Assembly (NCBI GenBank): GCA_037355855.1
Contig: CM074760.1
Span: 2,348,501 to 2,412,500 of the forward strand
Reading direction: 5' to 3'
Length of the DNA stretch: 64,000 bases
Origin: Pseudo-nitzschia pungens
Lineage: Eukaryota; Bacillariophyta; Bacillariophyceae; Bacillariales; Bacillariaceae
A program made the position numbers and the translations under genes. The notes beneath the pieces were generated by a model. It was given only the letters and a program-made list of their open reading frames with translations, was not told where the DNA came from and searched no databases. Every line of letters begins with the position of its first letter. Within the stretch, counting starts at the first letter, position 1. This document shows, piece after piece, positions 1-11,129 of the stretch.

Positions 1-2255
1 ATGCGCGATCATGTTATTAGAATACGAATTGTTATTTTCGATTCTTTTTTCCGATATGAGGGCTCTAAGTACGATTAGAAAATGGATCGTTGTGACCGTG
101 CATTCCCAGTTTTGGTGCTGTATCTCATGATGGCATTTGTTGCAGTACAGTACAAGGAACGCGGCAGGTTATCTCGAACAACAGCGTAAGGTAACCTTAA
201 GGCTTACCTGTAGCTGTACACTTTCGGAAACTCTCCTTGCAACATCCATGCACGGGATGATTTTGATTCAGTCAGAATGGAAAGAAGAGTGAATTCATTC
301 GTGTCCCAATTACTGTATTTTTGTACCAGGGGTGATAATACGGTATGCGTCATTCATATCCATTATGCGTCACTTCTGATGTTCCTTGTGCGTCATGTTC
401 TGTTGTTCCATCGTAAGTTGGAAATACTGAGCAAGAGGAATAACCTTGCTTACGGTAAGTTACTCGTACGAGTAATGGTAACTCTGTACCGGGAAAATAG
501 AGGAGTAGACCTTACGGTATTACCATAGTGAGAAAAATACTGGTATTCAGTATTGATGTTTCCTATCTCCTTCGTAGAAATGAACTCTTAGATGTAACAT
601 ACCTTACGGTAAGTTAAGGTTTACGTCATGGTTCGAATTTCTAGATTGATGATCAGCCGTTAGGAATTCGGTGGAAAACGGGTACCGGTATCATTCTTCG
701 TACCGGTAATTATGGAATTAGTAGTTACGAAGTATTTTAAGTTACTAAAAAATAGTGAGCGATACATGGCATTCCTTTTTTCCTTTCGTTCTTTTCTTCG
801 CAGAAATAACTTCGTGTTGTTTAGATACCAAATTCTCTCGATTAGGGCTTCAATAAGTGAAACAAGCACGGGAGAGGTGTTCCTCTTTTTGAAGGAAGGC
901 AGAAAATATCTTGATCATTGTATCAAACAAGAAGTAAACAAGCTGCAGAACATTGATACAAGTCATTTGATTTGTTTTGTCTGTCTTGATTCCTTGTTGG
1001 TGCGTTATGGGCTATCAGCTGCAATTCTCGAACTGCCAACTGCTTCTGTTATCTGTATTGTTGAGGTTCCTATCATTATAACAAACTAATCTTAACTTCG
1101 GTTCCTCGTCACTTTGTCTCCTGATGGTGACTGCAACTCAACTCATGTTGCTGCAATGACTGGTATTGTTGTACAGATGACCCCCAACACAAATTCGTTT
1201 TTTCAAAACACCATACTGACATACTGTGTTTTCTTAATTGCACAATTATATTTTTGTCGTTGTCGATTCTTGTAGATATTCCGAAAAATCTCCACGACAA
1301 AATCTGATGAATGCAAGAACAAGTAGCTGAGCGTTGGATACTTGTTGGTTCGTTTTAGGAAGGTCGTCTTCTTTTTTCACTCATCTAATAAACGAAGAAT
1401 GAGTGTGGAGCTTCATAATCTAGGCATTCGGCTACGTTTGCTTCATAGGGCTTTAGCATGTATATCGGAATCCATTGGCATGAGTTGCACCAAACCAGTA
1501 TACGTAGGCGACAATGGAGCGAACTGAAGAGACTATTCTCCAATCTGCAAACAAACGTTTCGCAGCAGATTGCCTCCATTGTGGTAGAAATCACTGGAAG
1601 CTTCATCTACGCATGTTCTCATAGTATTCAGTCGGGGCCCTTGACTGCCGGAGAGAGCGACAATTTGACAACGCCTTTCTGAATAGCCAAGGCAGTGCTG
1701 AAATAAATGAAGGAAAAACAAACGTCGAACTGCACAAATTAGTATGCACGAAAGGATGCCGTCAAAGCAAAATACCCATGGTGATGTGAAGCATCCTTCC
1801 GATTTGGTGTTGGTTGACTGATAACTTTTGTATTTGCGTGTTTTTCCGTTTTAATCGAAATTATATGTAGATCTAGCTAGAGGATAACAACCAATTGTTT
1901 TGCAATGAATCCTAATTCGTAGGAGCCACACATGGCATTGAATCTTGTTTATTTATCGACGACATGCCATGTTTTGTTTTTCTCTCCCGAAAAATCAAAC
2001 ATTGGTACCAATGGGCTCGTCCGTTCTTCTCCACCCTTCTGATAGTTCATTCCATCCAAGGGTTTAATGTTTTTCTTTGAATTGGCTTCATCAGTATGAA
2101 ATTATTGCGAGAAATTCCTTATCTCTCTTCTCCCCCGGCGGTATCTTTGCTTGGTGCTCATGTTTGTTCCATTTTTTCTCATTTCATTTCCCTGCATTCA
2201 GTTATTCTATTCAATGCACGTACTCGTACAATTTATTTCTGCGTTTGATTTTCGT
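1..2255. other. gene-free AT-rich region
   Basis: No supportable gene is seen. The longest open frames (about 125 residues) have no recognisable domain, signal peptide or conserved pattern. The stretch carries scattered short words typical of the intergenic DNA of this window (CTTACGGTAAG, TACCGGTA, GTACGAGTA). Confidence 0.6.
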
Positions 2256-2780
2256 TTAATTGCTTTCGACGGGATTGTATTCTTTCGCCTCCTTCAACAA
2301 AGAATCCATCAATTCCTGTCCATCGAACTCCTTGTCACCGGCCTTTTTGTCTGCCTTATCCTTGACCAAAACTACCGAAGTAGGACGCTTCGTGCACGCC
2401 GCAGCTCCCAGGTCCTGCTTGGAGGGAACAAAGATATAGGGCACATTCTTTTCTTCCAGCAGAATAGGCAAAAAGCTGTAAACATCCAGTGGGTATATGT
2501 CGCCCGCTAACACGCACAAGCCACCCTCGCCCTTGCGAAGGCCCTTGACGACCTCTTTAACACCCCGTCGGATGCGCTTGGCGCCAGCCGCCTTCTTGAC
2601 AAGTTTGTGGGCCTTCTTTGTGGATTTCTTGCAAGCCAGAGGCTTGGCAATCACACTGACAGCGGCAACGCGTTCCTCGTAGGTTTTGCCGGTAGCGCTA
2701 GCAGCCGAAGCCGACGACGTTCGGTCGCTCTTCTTGGCCTTTTTGGCGCTCTTTGGGCTTTTCATTTCGGTGTCTGACAT
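2256..2780 (-). CDS. NHP2: H/ACA snoRNP protein NHP2-like (L7Ae family)
   Basis: Encodes 174 residues from the ATG at 2780. The frame stays open upstream to 3068, but that part looks like 5' UTR, and the ATG here gives a normal NHP2 length. A Lys/Ser/Ala-rich acidic-basic head (residues 1-32) is followed by one L7Ae/NHP2 RNA-binding domain (about 40-150). The domain shows the family's RRGVKEVVKGLRKG helix, then LCVLAGDIYPLDV and NVPYIFVPSKQDLG. Members bind kink-turn or related RNA in H/ACA ribonucleoproteins that guide rRNA pseudouridylation in the nucleolus. The paralogue SNU13 (U4 snRNA) is the main alternative. The basic head and the wording around GDIYPLDVYSFLP fit NHP2 better. It is an intronless gene next to other RNA-processing and membrane genes, with no sign of co-regulation. 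Confidence 0.9.
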   Translation of the reverse strand: MSDTEMKSPKSAKKAKKSDRTSSASAASATGKTYEERVAAVSVIAKPLACKKSTKKAHKLVKKAAGAKRIRRGVKEVVKGLRKGEGGLCVLAGDIYPLDVYSFLPILLEEKNVPYIFVPSKQDLGAAACTKRPTSVVLVKDKADKKAGDKEFDGQELMDSLLKEAKEYNPVESN

Positions 2781-4276
2781 GGTTGTTGAATTCGAGTATG
2801 TGTAACAAAATAGTTGAATCTCTGCGTCCAATCTGGTGGATAATTGCTGCTTTTGCTGTCGTCCTTCGAGTCTCTTGAAGATATTTTGTTGTTCTTTTTG
2901 ATTAACGTTAGAGCAGCAACACAACATGAAGCAAGCTACCAATGGTTGAAAGTGTTGAAATCGATGCGAGTCGTTGGATTGTTCTCGTTGATTGGAGGCA
3001 TCAACGAGATAGATCGTCGTGGCGATGGACGGACTGCCGAGTTGACAAATCGAATGGTTAACCTGCATTTTTGTGTTTGAAACTCGAACCCTAATTTTGC
3101 ATTCGCAGGTACAGTGAACGTAAACCTTGCTTCGCTAGATCTAGATCCATGGTATTATCTTTGTCCCTGCTGGGCTACTATGAAGAGAGTAAAGGAGACA
3201 TATCAGGTAGATTATTGGATTGCAAGTCAAAAAGTTCATGGAATCATTATTTGTCGATTTGCAGGGGCGAGGGAGTTGTTTTGCTTTATTCGTTAGGGTA
3301 ATAGGTAGTACTAGTACTAGTACTAGTAGGATCAGTACCAGCAGGAATTCCTCCTAAATGTGAACCACGCAAGAAGAAAATATTATGTTCATATTATTGT
3401 TAATAATATGGTGCTACTATGGTGGATGCTCAATATGATGCTGGATTCCTGGCTAGCGATCTGTACCAGAGTTACATACTCCAGCCCTTAGCAGTACAGA
3501 ACCATATACCATATTATTACTTCGTACTATTTACGATGATATGCAAGACCATAGAATAAAGAGTATGCTAAATAGCATGCTATGGGGGATGCTAAACATG
3601 ATGGTAGGTCCATCCATAGGGATCTGTATACAATTATGACAATATTGTTCAGTGGTAAGGAAAATTCATAGGGGGTGAAACAGAGTTCGCTGCTCGGAAG
3701 GCTGGACAGTACTAGTAGCGACGACCATGAAATATTCCAAATGCACAATCATGCCGCTTTGTAAACAAACTTCTTTAATGGGTGTGGACATTGTTTTTTT
3801 GTCCGGATGTATGATGATATTAGAATGGAGCCGTACAAGTATGCACTAGTACTCTCACGCAGTTGTAATCCAGAGAACAAAAAATAGAACGTCATCATCT
3901 CCAAAAATTAATCTAATCACATCCTTTCTCGGGTTCACCAGAGCGAAACAAACAAACGATGGGACATCCTCCCCTTTCCGGCAAGCCTATTGTTCCCAAA
4001 ATTTTCCAGATGTTTCAGTTCTCAAGCTGCACGGTATACAGACGTGTCATACACTGCAATTAATAAAAACATTTTATTTTTTTGTCTCAAAAGTTGTATG
4101 ATTGCGGACGCCATCGACTCGACGACTATCAGATTTACGACGGTTAGCGAATGTTATTCGCCGTAAAAGTGGCAAGGGTCCTGTTTGAGACCAAAGCGAT
4201 GCTGGTACCCACGAAGACAAAGAGCGTTTGAGTGCTCGAAATCCTATATTCTCGTCCCGACTATCTAACCGTTTCT
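2781..4276. other. intergenic region
   Basis: No gene is supported. The first ~290 bases are probably the NHP2 5' UTR or promoter. A short (GTACTA)n-type run lies at about 3305-3330. Around 3540-3610 there are loose repeats of ATGCTAAA words that resemble those flanking the minisatellite near 22 kb. Confidence 0.5.
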
Positions 4277-6069
4277 CTATCGCAGGCTTTTCATTTCCAG
4301 CGAAGATCCCGGTGGATCTTCTTTTTCGGGGCTCCCCGCCAACCCGGTTGTGTTGTTGTTCCCGTGCGTTACGACATTACCGCCAAACATGAGTTCCTGA
4401 TGCTCTTCGCCATCGCGGAAATGTTCGAGGGGATCGACGTCACTCAGAGAATCCGGAGCCTTTGGCTGCGAGGTTGCCTTTTTCGTTTGCTTGATGTTTT
4501 CCCACTCGACCCGCAACAGGTTCCATATGGCACGCCGAAAGACCTCCAGGAACTGCGTGCACAGCACAAAGGCGTCGTTGCTGGGAAAGAGATTGGGGAC
4601 GAATTTCAGCATCCAGCTGAATCTCAAAAAGGAATCGGCCGTGACGATGAGTGCCGACAGGGTGAGTCCGTATCGAAGCCGCGGCCGGAGGCAAATGTGG
4701 TGGCAAGAATCGACAGTGCTCGGGCCCACGGCGGCTTTGGTGTGCCCCTTCACGGGTTGATCCATGATTCCAATCGTGGAAGGCATTCCCGCTCGACAGG
4801 CGGTCTGGGCTACCCTGTACGGATCTTGCATCATTCCCCAATCCATGACAATGTCCCAATACAACGAATACGATGCATTGATGCTTTGCAATACCAAAAA
4901 AAATAATGTGAGCAAGACTCGGTGAGTCGCACCATCCGGACACATCCCCTCGAGGTCTCTTTCAAACATCGACACACTTACGTCAAGAGGGCCACCAGTA
5001 TCCGATCCAGGAGGGACGTATCGTCTCCTTCCGAAAAGGTCTTGAGGTAGGCAGACAAGATCAGGGGGTACATGCTGGTGCTGTACTTAAAGGCATTCAT
5101 CAGGTGCTGGTATCTTTTTGGATCCCGCTGCAGCTTGCCGACCCGATGCATGATCAGGCACTGTCGTGCCCGGATCAGATAGGGGAGTGCCGCGCAAAGA
5201 GAGGGAACCACAATGTTGTGGGTCGCCGCCGGCACCGGATCGGGATAGTGCGCCGCCTGGTGGGCCAGCATCCCCCAATCGAAAAACACCTTGGACAACG
5301 AGCACATGGCATCGGCGTAAAAGACGTCGACAAAGGGAATGCGGCGGGGAATTCGGTTGGTACCAAACAAGCGAATGCAGGAACACCGCGGATGCAGGAG
5401 GGCCCAGGTCCGCTTGACGACAATCACAAAGGATCGTCGGAGCCATTCGTTTTGCCGAACGGGAAAGAAAATGTAGAGCATCATCGAGCTGTAGAAAAAG
5501 GCAACTGCTCCGATCGAGTTCCGGTGCAGGTGATCCATCCAGTAGTGCGTGGAAAAGTGCAAGATGAGGAGGAGTATAACGCTAAAGAGGACCAGCTTGT
5601 ACCACAAAATCGCCGAACCGACGTCTCCCTGCGGGAACGAGTCCGAAGGCGTGGAAGATCCCGACTGGGGAAATTGTGAGATGGGAATGATGTCATTGAT
5701 GCTGCTTGTATCGAGCACCATGGATGCCGGGGATGCCGCCCGCGTTTTTTTCACCGCCGACCCACTGTTCTTGGTGGCGGTTTCCATTAGCTCAAGATCG
5801 TTCGAGTTGTTCTCGCTGGTGGATGTTTCGGTGTATCCGTCTCTCCTCCGCCTGCTTTCCTTCGTGGCCTTGTCTTTTTCTTCCTTTTCGATTTCGACAA
5901 GGTCCAGGCTCAGGATGTATTTGTAGTCGAGACCAAACAATCGAAAAAAGAAAATGTTCATTCCCCACAACCCCACGCAAAGAATCAAAACGGTGGGGCT
6001 CCGCAGCATAGCTTGCGCCGAGCCCTTTCCTTGCCCGAAAATATCACCGACCTCTTGCGTAGACGACAT
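4277..6069 (-). CDS. ERD1/XPR1/SYG1-type EXS-domain membrane protein
   Basis: Two exons, 6069-4982 and 4883-4277, with a 98-nt GT-AG intron (donor GTAAGT, acceptor GCAAAG); the junction codon is AC|C. The protein is 564 residues. A first membrane segment (about 22-44) is followed by a charged, low-complexity loop (about 58-150). The EXS domain follows, with several membrane spans and the family signatures: VDVFYADAMCSLSKV, then RARQCL...RYQHLMNAFKYSTS, then, across the splice, INASYSLYWDIVMDWG. There is no N-terminal SPX domain, so it is closer to yeast ERD1 and plant or algal EXS-only proteins than to XPR1/PHO1 phosphate exporters. ERD1 acts in the Golgi in phosphate recycling and in retention of ER and Golgi proteins; a Golgi role here is inference. 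The ATG at 6069 is the first in frame. The gene diverges from PRPF6 over about 720 bp. Confidence 0.88.
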
Positions 6070-6789
6070 GATGGTTTCAGTGGTACTAGAATTTCGTGAG
6101 AAGTTCGGTCGACAGTATCTTTGCTATGATGGATCGATTCCTGCCGGTTCCTCCTACACCATCATTGCAATAATGTAATAGCGGTGCGGTGATGGGAAAG
6201 ACGAGAGACTTTCGGAGGAAGGAAATTATTCTGTTATTTCGATGGTAACATACGCTAGTCGTGTGCTACGGTATGTACCGTACTGGTCAGTAATGGCTTG
6301 GGTCATTGTCGATTGTTCATCGTTCGTACTTTTACAGCACCTACCGGTACACGTACTCTTAATCTTAGTTCGTACAAGTATTTTTTGTTTGCCAACGGAC
6401 GGAAAAAAAAATTACGCTGCCGCGATGACGCAATTACTACTAGTGATTCAACTGGTCACGCATTAAAGTATCATATCTTCAATAGCTACGTAAAGTAGGA
6501 TTATTCATTCATTTATCGGAGTGATTCGACTTTCAACTTGTCTTTGACTATTGCCGTATGTACGTATGATGTGAAGATACCTACAAAGACGACAAGCAAC
6601 AATCCTGCAACAACCATCAAACAATTCTTGATCCTTGATCATCAACAAACACGACAACAACATCGACAATGGAAGCAGCGACAACAAAGCGGTTCTATCT
6701 GTATCAAAGGGGCAAAAACTAGAAGCAGCGAGAACCAGAATACTAACGAAAAATCTACGCACTGAAAGCACCGAAACGCAAACGCAGCC
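6070..6789. promoter_or_regulatory. divergent intergenic region between EXS gene and PRPF6
   Basis: A 720-bp interval between two divergent start codons, so it should hold both promoters. No TATA box or known operator is assigned. It contains TACCGGTA, CGTAC and GTACCG words. The last ~130 bases before the PRPF6 ATG are A/C-rich with many ACAAC and AACGA words and look like a 5' leader. Confidence 0.4.
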
Positions 6790-9700
6790 ATGTTTGGGGG
6801 ATATAATCCGGCGGCTCGAGGCCCCGGCGGCTCCGCTCCGGCACAAGCACCGAGGGGATACGTTGCCGGACGGGGACGAGGTGCCTCCGGCTTTCAAACC
6901 CGCAGCGATCTGGGAAACACCGGCGATACGGCATTCGGTGGCGGTTCTACGGCACCGACCTCTTCGGTAACCGATGGCAGCAGTCCCTGGGGCTCGGCAC
7001 CCCGCGGATACGTTGCCGGTGCCGGACGGGGAGCGAGCAAAATGGGAGCTTCCAACGAGGATTTTGGACCGGGAGGTGGACGTCCGCAGGAGGGAAGCGG
7101 GGGGCAGCACTCCAAGTCTGCCGCCGAAGCCGCTGCCGCTGCCCCCAGCGTCGAGGGACAATACGACGACGATGACCACGAGGCCGATCTGATCTGGGCG
7201 GCTATCGACGAGCGACTCCAAAACCGTCGAAAGAAGCGAAAGAAACACAACAACGCGCTCGCGACCGAGGGACCGGAGCTTACCAACGATCCGAGGGCCC
7301 GCGAGCGACTGAAAATCCAGCACTCCTTTCGAGACGTCAAGGAAGAATTGGGAACACTGTCGGAAGAGGCGTGGATGAATCTTCCCGACGCCATGGGGGA
7401 TCATTCGCTGAAGCACAAACGGGCGCAGGAAAAGAAACAGGGCCAGATCTTCACACCCATCACGGACAGCATGCTGGAATCGAGAATCGGCACCCACGCC
7501 GACAAGGCATCCATGAATCTGAACACGCAGGTCAACGATGGTACGGAGACCTCCGTCGCTGTCAACATGTCCGGAATCGGAGCCGCCCGTGGAACCGTGC
7601 TGGGACTCTCGCTGGACAAAATGAGTGAGAGCGCCAACGATAGTGGACTCGCCACTAGCGTCAACGCGAGCGGCTACCTCACCAGCATGAGCACCCTCAA
7701 CGGTGGGGCACCGGGGGCTCTTCCCAACAACCTGGGGGACATCCACAAGGCACGACTCCTTCTCAAAAGCGTTCGGGACACGAATCCCAAGCACGGACCG
7801 GGATGGATCGCCTCCGCCCGGATCGAAGAGGCGGCCGGCAAGACGCTCAAGGCACGCAAGATCATTCAGGAGGGATGCGAGACCTGTCCAAAATTCGTGG
7901 ATGTTTGGTTGGAAGCCGCGCGCCTGCACCCCCTGCCGGTGGCAAAGAGCATCCTGGCAACGGGTGTCCGCCGGGTCGACAACAATGTTCCCCTCTTTCT
8001 GAAAGCGGCCGAGCTCGAGACACTGCCCGCGCACAAAAAGGCGGTGCTGCGAAAGGCCCTAGAGGCAAACCCCCATTCGCTCCAGTTGTGGAAACATGCC
8101 ATCGATCTGGAGGATTCCCAGGACCGGGCAAAGCTCTTGCTCTCGGTGGCCGTCGAAAAGGTCCCGACCGCAATCGAGTTGTGGTTGGCACTAGCACGCC
8201 TCGAGACCTACGAAGAGGCGCAAAAGACCCTCAACAAGGCCCGCAAGGCTCTCCCCCTCGAAAAAGCCATCTGGATGGCCGCCGCCAAACTCGAGGAATC
8301 GCAAAACCACTTTTCGCGAGTCCCGAAGCTCGTCGAAAAGGCGTTCAAGACCTTGGCCCAAAAGGAGGTTGTCATTTCGCGGAACCAATGGATATCGGAG
8401 GCGGAGGATTGCGAAAAGGCAGGTGCCCCGCACACAAGCGCTGCCATTGTTACCAAGGCCATCGGATTGGGTGTTCTGGACGAGGATCGTATCCGGACGT
8501 GGAGCGACGATGCAAAACAAGTCCTTGCCCGAGGCAACGTGGCCACCGCCCGCGCCATTTTGGCACATGCCCTCCAACAGTTTCCTTCTCGCAAAGGCCT
8601 GTGGATGCAAGCAGTGGAATTAGAGAAAACAGCGGGGTCTTCGAAACAAGACGAAAACTCCAGTGGAGAATCTTCGACCAGCACTTCTACGAGTGGCGAA
8701 GACAATGGCAATGGTTCCGCGACAACTGCGGCATCTGTTTCTGCGGAATCTTTGACCAAGGATGCAGACCAGGAAGCCAAAAAGTCCGATACTGACGGCG
8801 TCAAGCAGCACAAACTCAACGAGGCGCTCGATCAAGTACTGCAGGCCGCGAGCGAACGACTGCCAAGGGTCGAAGTGTTTTGGTTGCTCCGCGCCAAGGA
8901 ACAGTGGCTGGCTGGATTCGTCGATACCGCTCGAGATATTCTTGCCAAGGCTTTCGAGGCCAATCCCGACTCCGAACGAGTTTGGTTGGCCGCTGCAAAG
9001 CTTGAGTGGGAGACGGGAGAAACAGAGCGGGCGCGTGTATTATTGGAGCGAGCGCGGGAGCGGGCGCCCAGTGAACGGGTATTCATGAAAGCAGCGCTGT
9101 TGGAACGAGAAGCAGGAGATACTCGGGCGGCTCTTGCTTTGATAGAGGAAGGGATTCAAAAGTATCCAAAAACGGCGTCAAAACTGTACATGATGGGGGG
9201 TCAGATTTGCTCCGACGATTTGCCGCGGGATCTCGATAACAGCAGCGGCGAGAAGATTCGGAAAAAGAAAAAGTCTTACTTGGATAAGGCACGAAAAATA
9301 TACCAGGAAGGCATCGAAAAATGTTCGGACAACGTGATTTTATGGATCTTGGCAAGTCGGTTGGAAGAGAGGGCGCATACTTTTCTCGTAGATGACAGCT
9401 CTGCTGCAACGGATTCGAGCTCGAAGCAAGGTGTCGCAAAGGCCCGATCTTTGTTGGAACTGGCCCGTCTCAAACACCCGAAAAACGACTTCTTGTGGCT
9501 CGAAGCGACTCGGCTGGAGCGAAGATCTGGAAATGCAAAGCTGGCAGAATCGCTAATGGCCCGGGCTTTGCAGGAATGCCCCAAGTCTGGGCGGTTGCTA
9601 GCAGAAAACATAGCGACTGCGCCAAGGGTGGAACAAAAGAGCAAATCTGCCGATGCCATCAAGCGCAACCCAGAGTCACCTCTGGTCATTTCCGTCGTGG

Positions 9701-9987
9701 CATCTCTCTTCGCCTCAGATCGCAAGATCGTAAAGGCACGGAAATGGTTCGAGCGGGCCGTACTGCTTGATCCGGATCTGGGGGATACATGGGCGAAATT
9801 CTACGTTTTTGAATCGAACCATGGAACAAAACAGCAGAAAGAAGCGGTGAAGGAACGATGCATCAAGGCCGAACCGAAACACGGAGAACTGTGGCAATCT
9901 ATCATGAAAGAAACATCTAATCGACACAAATCTTTCGCAGAGGGACTTGAACTTGTGGCCTCTGAAATAAGATCCAGAACTTCGTGA
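6790..9987 (+). CDS. PRPF6: pre-mRNA splicing factor 6 (PRPF6/Prp6-like), HAT-repeat protein
   Basis: A single exon of 1065 residues. PRPF6 bridges U5 and U4/U6 in the tri-snRNP of the nuclear spliceosome. The N-terminal PRP1 region (about 1-200) carries the family motif GYVxGxGRGASGFxTRSD at about 19-37. A second, partial copy (APRGYVAGAGRGAS) lies about 50 residues later. Then come a DDDDHEADLIWAAIDERL segment, a basic KKRKKH stretch and the LSEEAWMNLPD segment. From about 310 onward there is a long array of HAT/TPR-like helical repeats, recognised by recurring W-xx-A-xxLE and A-R-xI-xx-A patterns, for example GWIASARIEEAAGK and VWLAAAKLEWETG. A Ser/Thr/Asp-rich insertion (about 616-680) interrupts the array, making the protein longer than the roughly 940 residues usual in animals. 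GC content and codon use look normal for a highly expressed nuclear gene here. Confidence 0.95.
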   Translation: MFGGYNPAARGPGGSAPAQAPRGYVAGRGRGASGFQTRSDLGNTGDTAFGGGSTAPTSSVTDGSSPWGSAPRGYVAGAGRGASKMGASNEDFGPGGGRPQEGSGGQHSKSAAEAAAAAPSVEGQYDDDDHEADLIWAAIDERLQNRRKKRKKHNNALATEGPELTNDPRARERLKIQHSFRDVKEELGTLSEEAWMNLPDAMGDHSLKHKRAQEKKQGQIFTPITDSMLESRIGTHADKASMNLNTQVNDGTETSVAVNMSGIGAARGTVLGLSLDKMSESANDSGLATSVNASGYLTSMSTLNGGAPGALPNNLGDIHKARLLLKSVRDTNPKHGPGWIASARIEEAAGKTLKARKIIQEGCETCPKFVDVWLEAARLHPLPVAKSILATGVRRVDNNVPLFLKAAELETLPAHKKAVLRKALEANPHSLQLWKHAIDLEDSQDRAKLLLSVAVEKVPTAIELWLALARLETYEEAQKTLNKARKALPLEKAIWMAAAKLEESQNHFSRVPKLVEKAFKTLAQKEVVISRNQWISEAEDCEKAGAPHTSAAIVTKAIGLGVLDEDRIRTWSDDAKQVLARGNVATARAILAHALQQFPSRKGLWMQAVELEKTAGSSKQDENSSGESSTSTSTSGEDNGNGSATTAASVSAESLTKDADQEAKKSDTDGVKQHKLNEALDQVLQAASERLPRVEVFWLLRAKEQWLAGFVDTARDILAKAFEANPDSERVWLAAAKLEWETGETERARVLLERARERAPSERVFMKAALLEREAGDTRAALALIEEGIQKYPKTASKLYMMGGQICSDDLPRDLDNSSGEKIRKKKKSYLDKARKIYQEGIEKCSDNVILWILASRLEERAHTFLVDDSSAATDSSSKQGVAKARSLLELARLKHPKNDFLWLEATRLERRSGNAKLAESLMARALQECPKSGRLLAENIATAPRVEQKSKSADAIKRNPESPLVISVVASLFASDRKIVKARKWFERAVLLDPDLGDTWAKFYVFESNHGTKQQKEAVKERCIKAEPKHGELWQSIMKETSNRHKSFAEGLELVASEIRSRTS

Positions 9988-11129
9988 AGGAAAAAAATGC
10001 ACAGTGGCACGATCTGGCACGATACTTTTGTGCTCGATACCTACTTGTTTGCTTGTCACTTTGTTATACACTTGCCGTAAGCATGCTTTTGCGGACGCGA
10101 AACCCTAGAGATACAAAAATGATCTTATATTCCCTGGTAACCATTGTTATCTGATCCTCGTGATTGATTCTACTGACCTAGGGCGAAGCTCGGGTATCGC
10201 TTCGTAGTACATAATCCACGTGTCGAACCTAGCAAACCCCATCCCATATTTGCCCACTGCTTGCTGCCCCCCCTGTACTGTTTATCTAGGGCGACGCTAG
10301 GGTATCTCTTTACAATACAAAAACCACATGTCGAACCCAGCGAAACCTCATCCCATATTTGCCACTGCTTGCTGCTCGGTGCTCACAGCTCCCCTTGTAC
10401 TGTTTATCCAGGGCGACATCTCTTTAACCTTACGTAAATACTCCATACGAAGTAAGACTTAACCTTACTTCCTAATAATATTACTATGATTACCTGGTAC
10501 TTGTACTCGTACTTGTATCGTAGTTTACCGTTATGTTGTTTTAATTTTGATGAAGAAGATCTCAATGATCTTCTCTGACACGATAACTTACTTTACTGTC
10601 ACCATTTTCTGTCCAAAATATCATGTGCGATGGTGTACGTCAACCAATACTCGCACCGTCGCACCATAAATGCTGTACTCAGAAATTAGAAGTATTATGA
10701 TATGGAAAATTCTTTCTGAACCTGAAGACCGTTGAAAAAGCGAACGACACCTATTTCCGTTCGCTCTCGATTTACTGTAATTAGGAAAAATTGACGTCGC
10801 GCCATCAAATTCGTTGAAGAATTTTTCTCAACGCATTTTCTGTATGTTGATCTAAAAACCTCGAACGCTTCTCTGAAACTTTGCAAAATCTCTATCGTAC
10901 TTGGTACACTGCCGACTATCGATCGGTTCGAAGTATCAGGATGTGTTTTTGCGGTAAAGGTTACGTACAAGTAAACAATGTTTGGACGCCATCCTTGTTT
11001 CTTGCACTGTCTCACTCCGACAGCCGATAGGTGGCCGCAAACAAAAACGATACGACGGTAGGTCGATTGGTTGTTCCCACAGTCCTTTCAATCGTTGGAG
11101 AGGAGTCTTTGGTTAGTTCTTGGATCAAA
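9988..11129. other. intergenic region with tandem repeat
   Basis: No gene. It holds the imperfect 108/122-bp tandem repeat listed separately, then AT-rich DNA with GGTAC, CTTACG and GTACTTGTACTCG words. Short minus-strand frames at 10695-11015 show no domain. Confidence 0.5.
10178..10425. repeat. imperfect tandem repeat, about 108-122 bp, two copies plus a partial third
   Basis: Unit 1 is 10178-10285, unit 2 is 10286-10407, and a third begins at 10408 and breaks off. Each unit starts CTAGGGCGA or CCAGGGCGA, contains CATCCCATATTTGCC followed by ACTGCTTGCTG, and ends CTGTACTGTTTAT. Unit 2 has about 14 extra bases (CGGTGCTCACAGCT region). It lies just downstream of PRPF6 and is not coding. Confidence 0.75.

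Noticed and set aside
712..1089. 125-residue frame near the left edge
   Set aside because: The composition follows the AT-rich background, with no domain or splice partner.
4232..4906. 224-residue plus-strand frame
   Set aside because: It is antisense to EXS exon 2, which carries clear family signatures.
6505..8034. 509-residue open frame on the minus strand
   Set aside because: It is antisense to the PRPF6 coding region. Its composition mirrors the codon bias of PRPF6 and no domain is visible.
11031..11129. Upstream extension of the repeat protein from a GTG
   Set aside because: Eukaryotic nuclear genes rarely start at GTG. The first ATG is at 11130.
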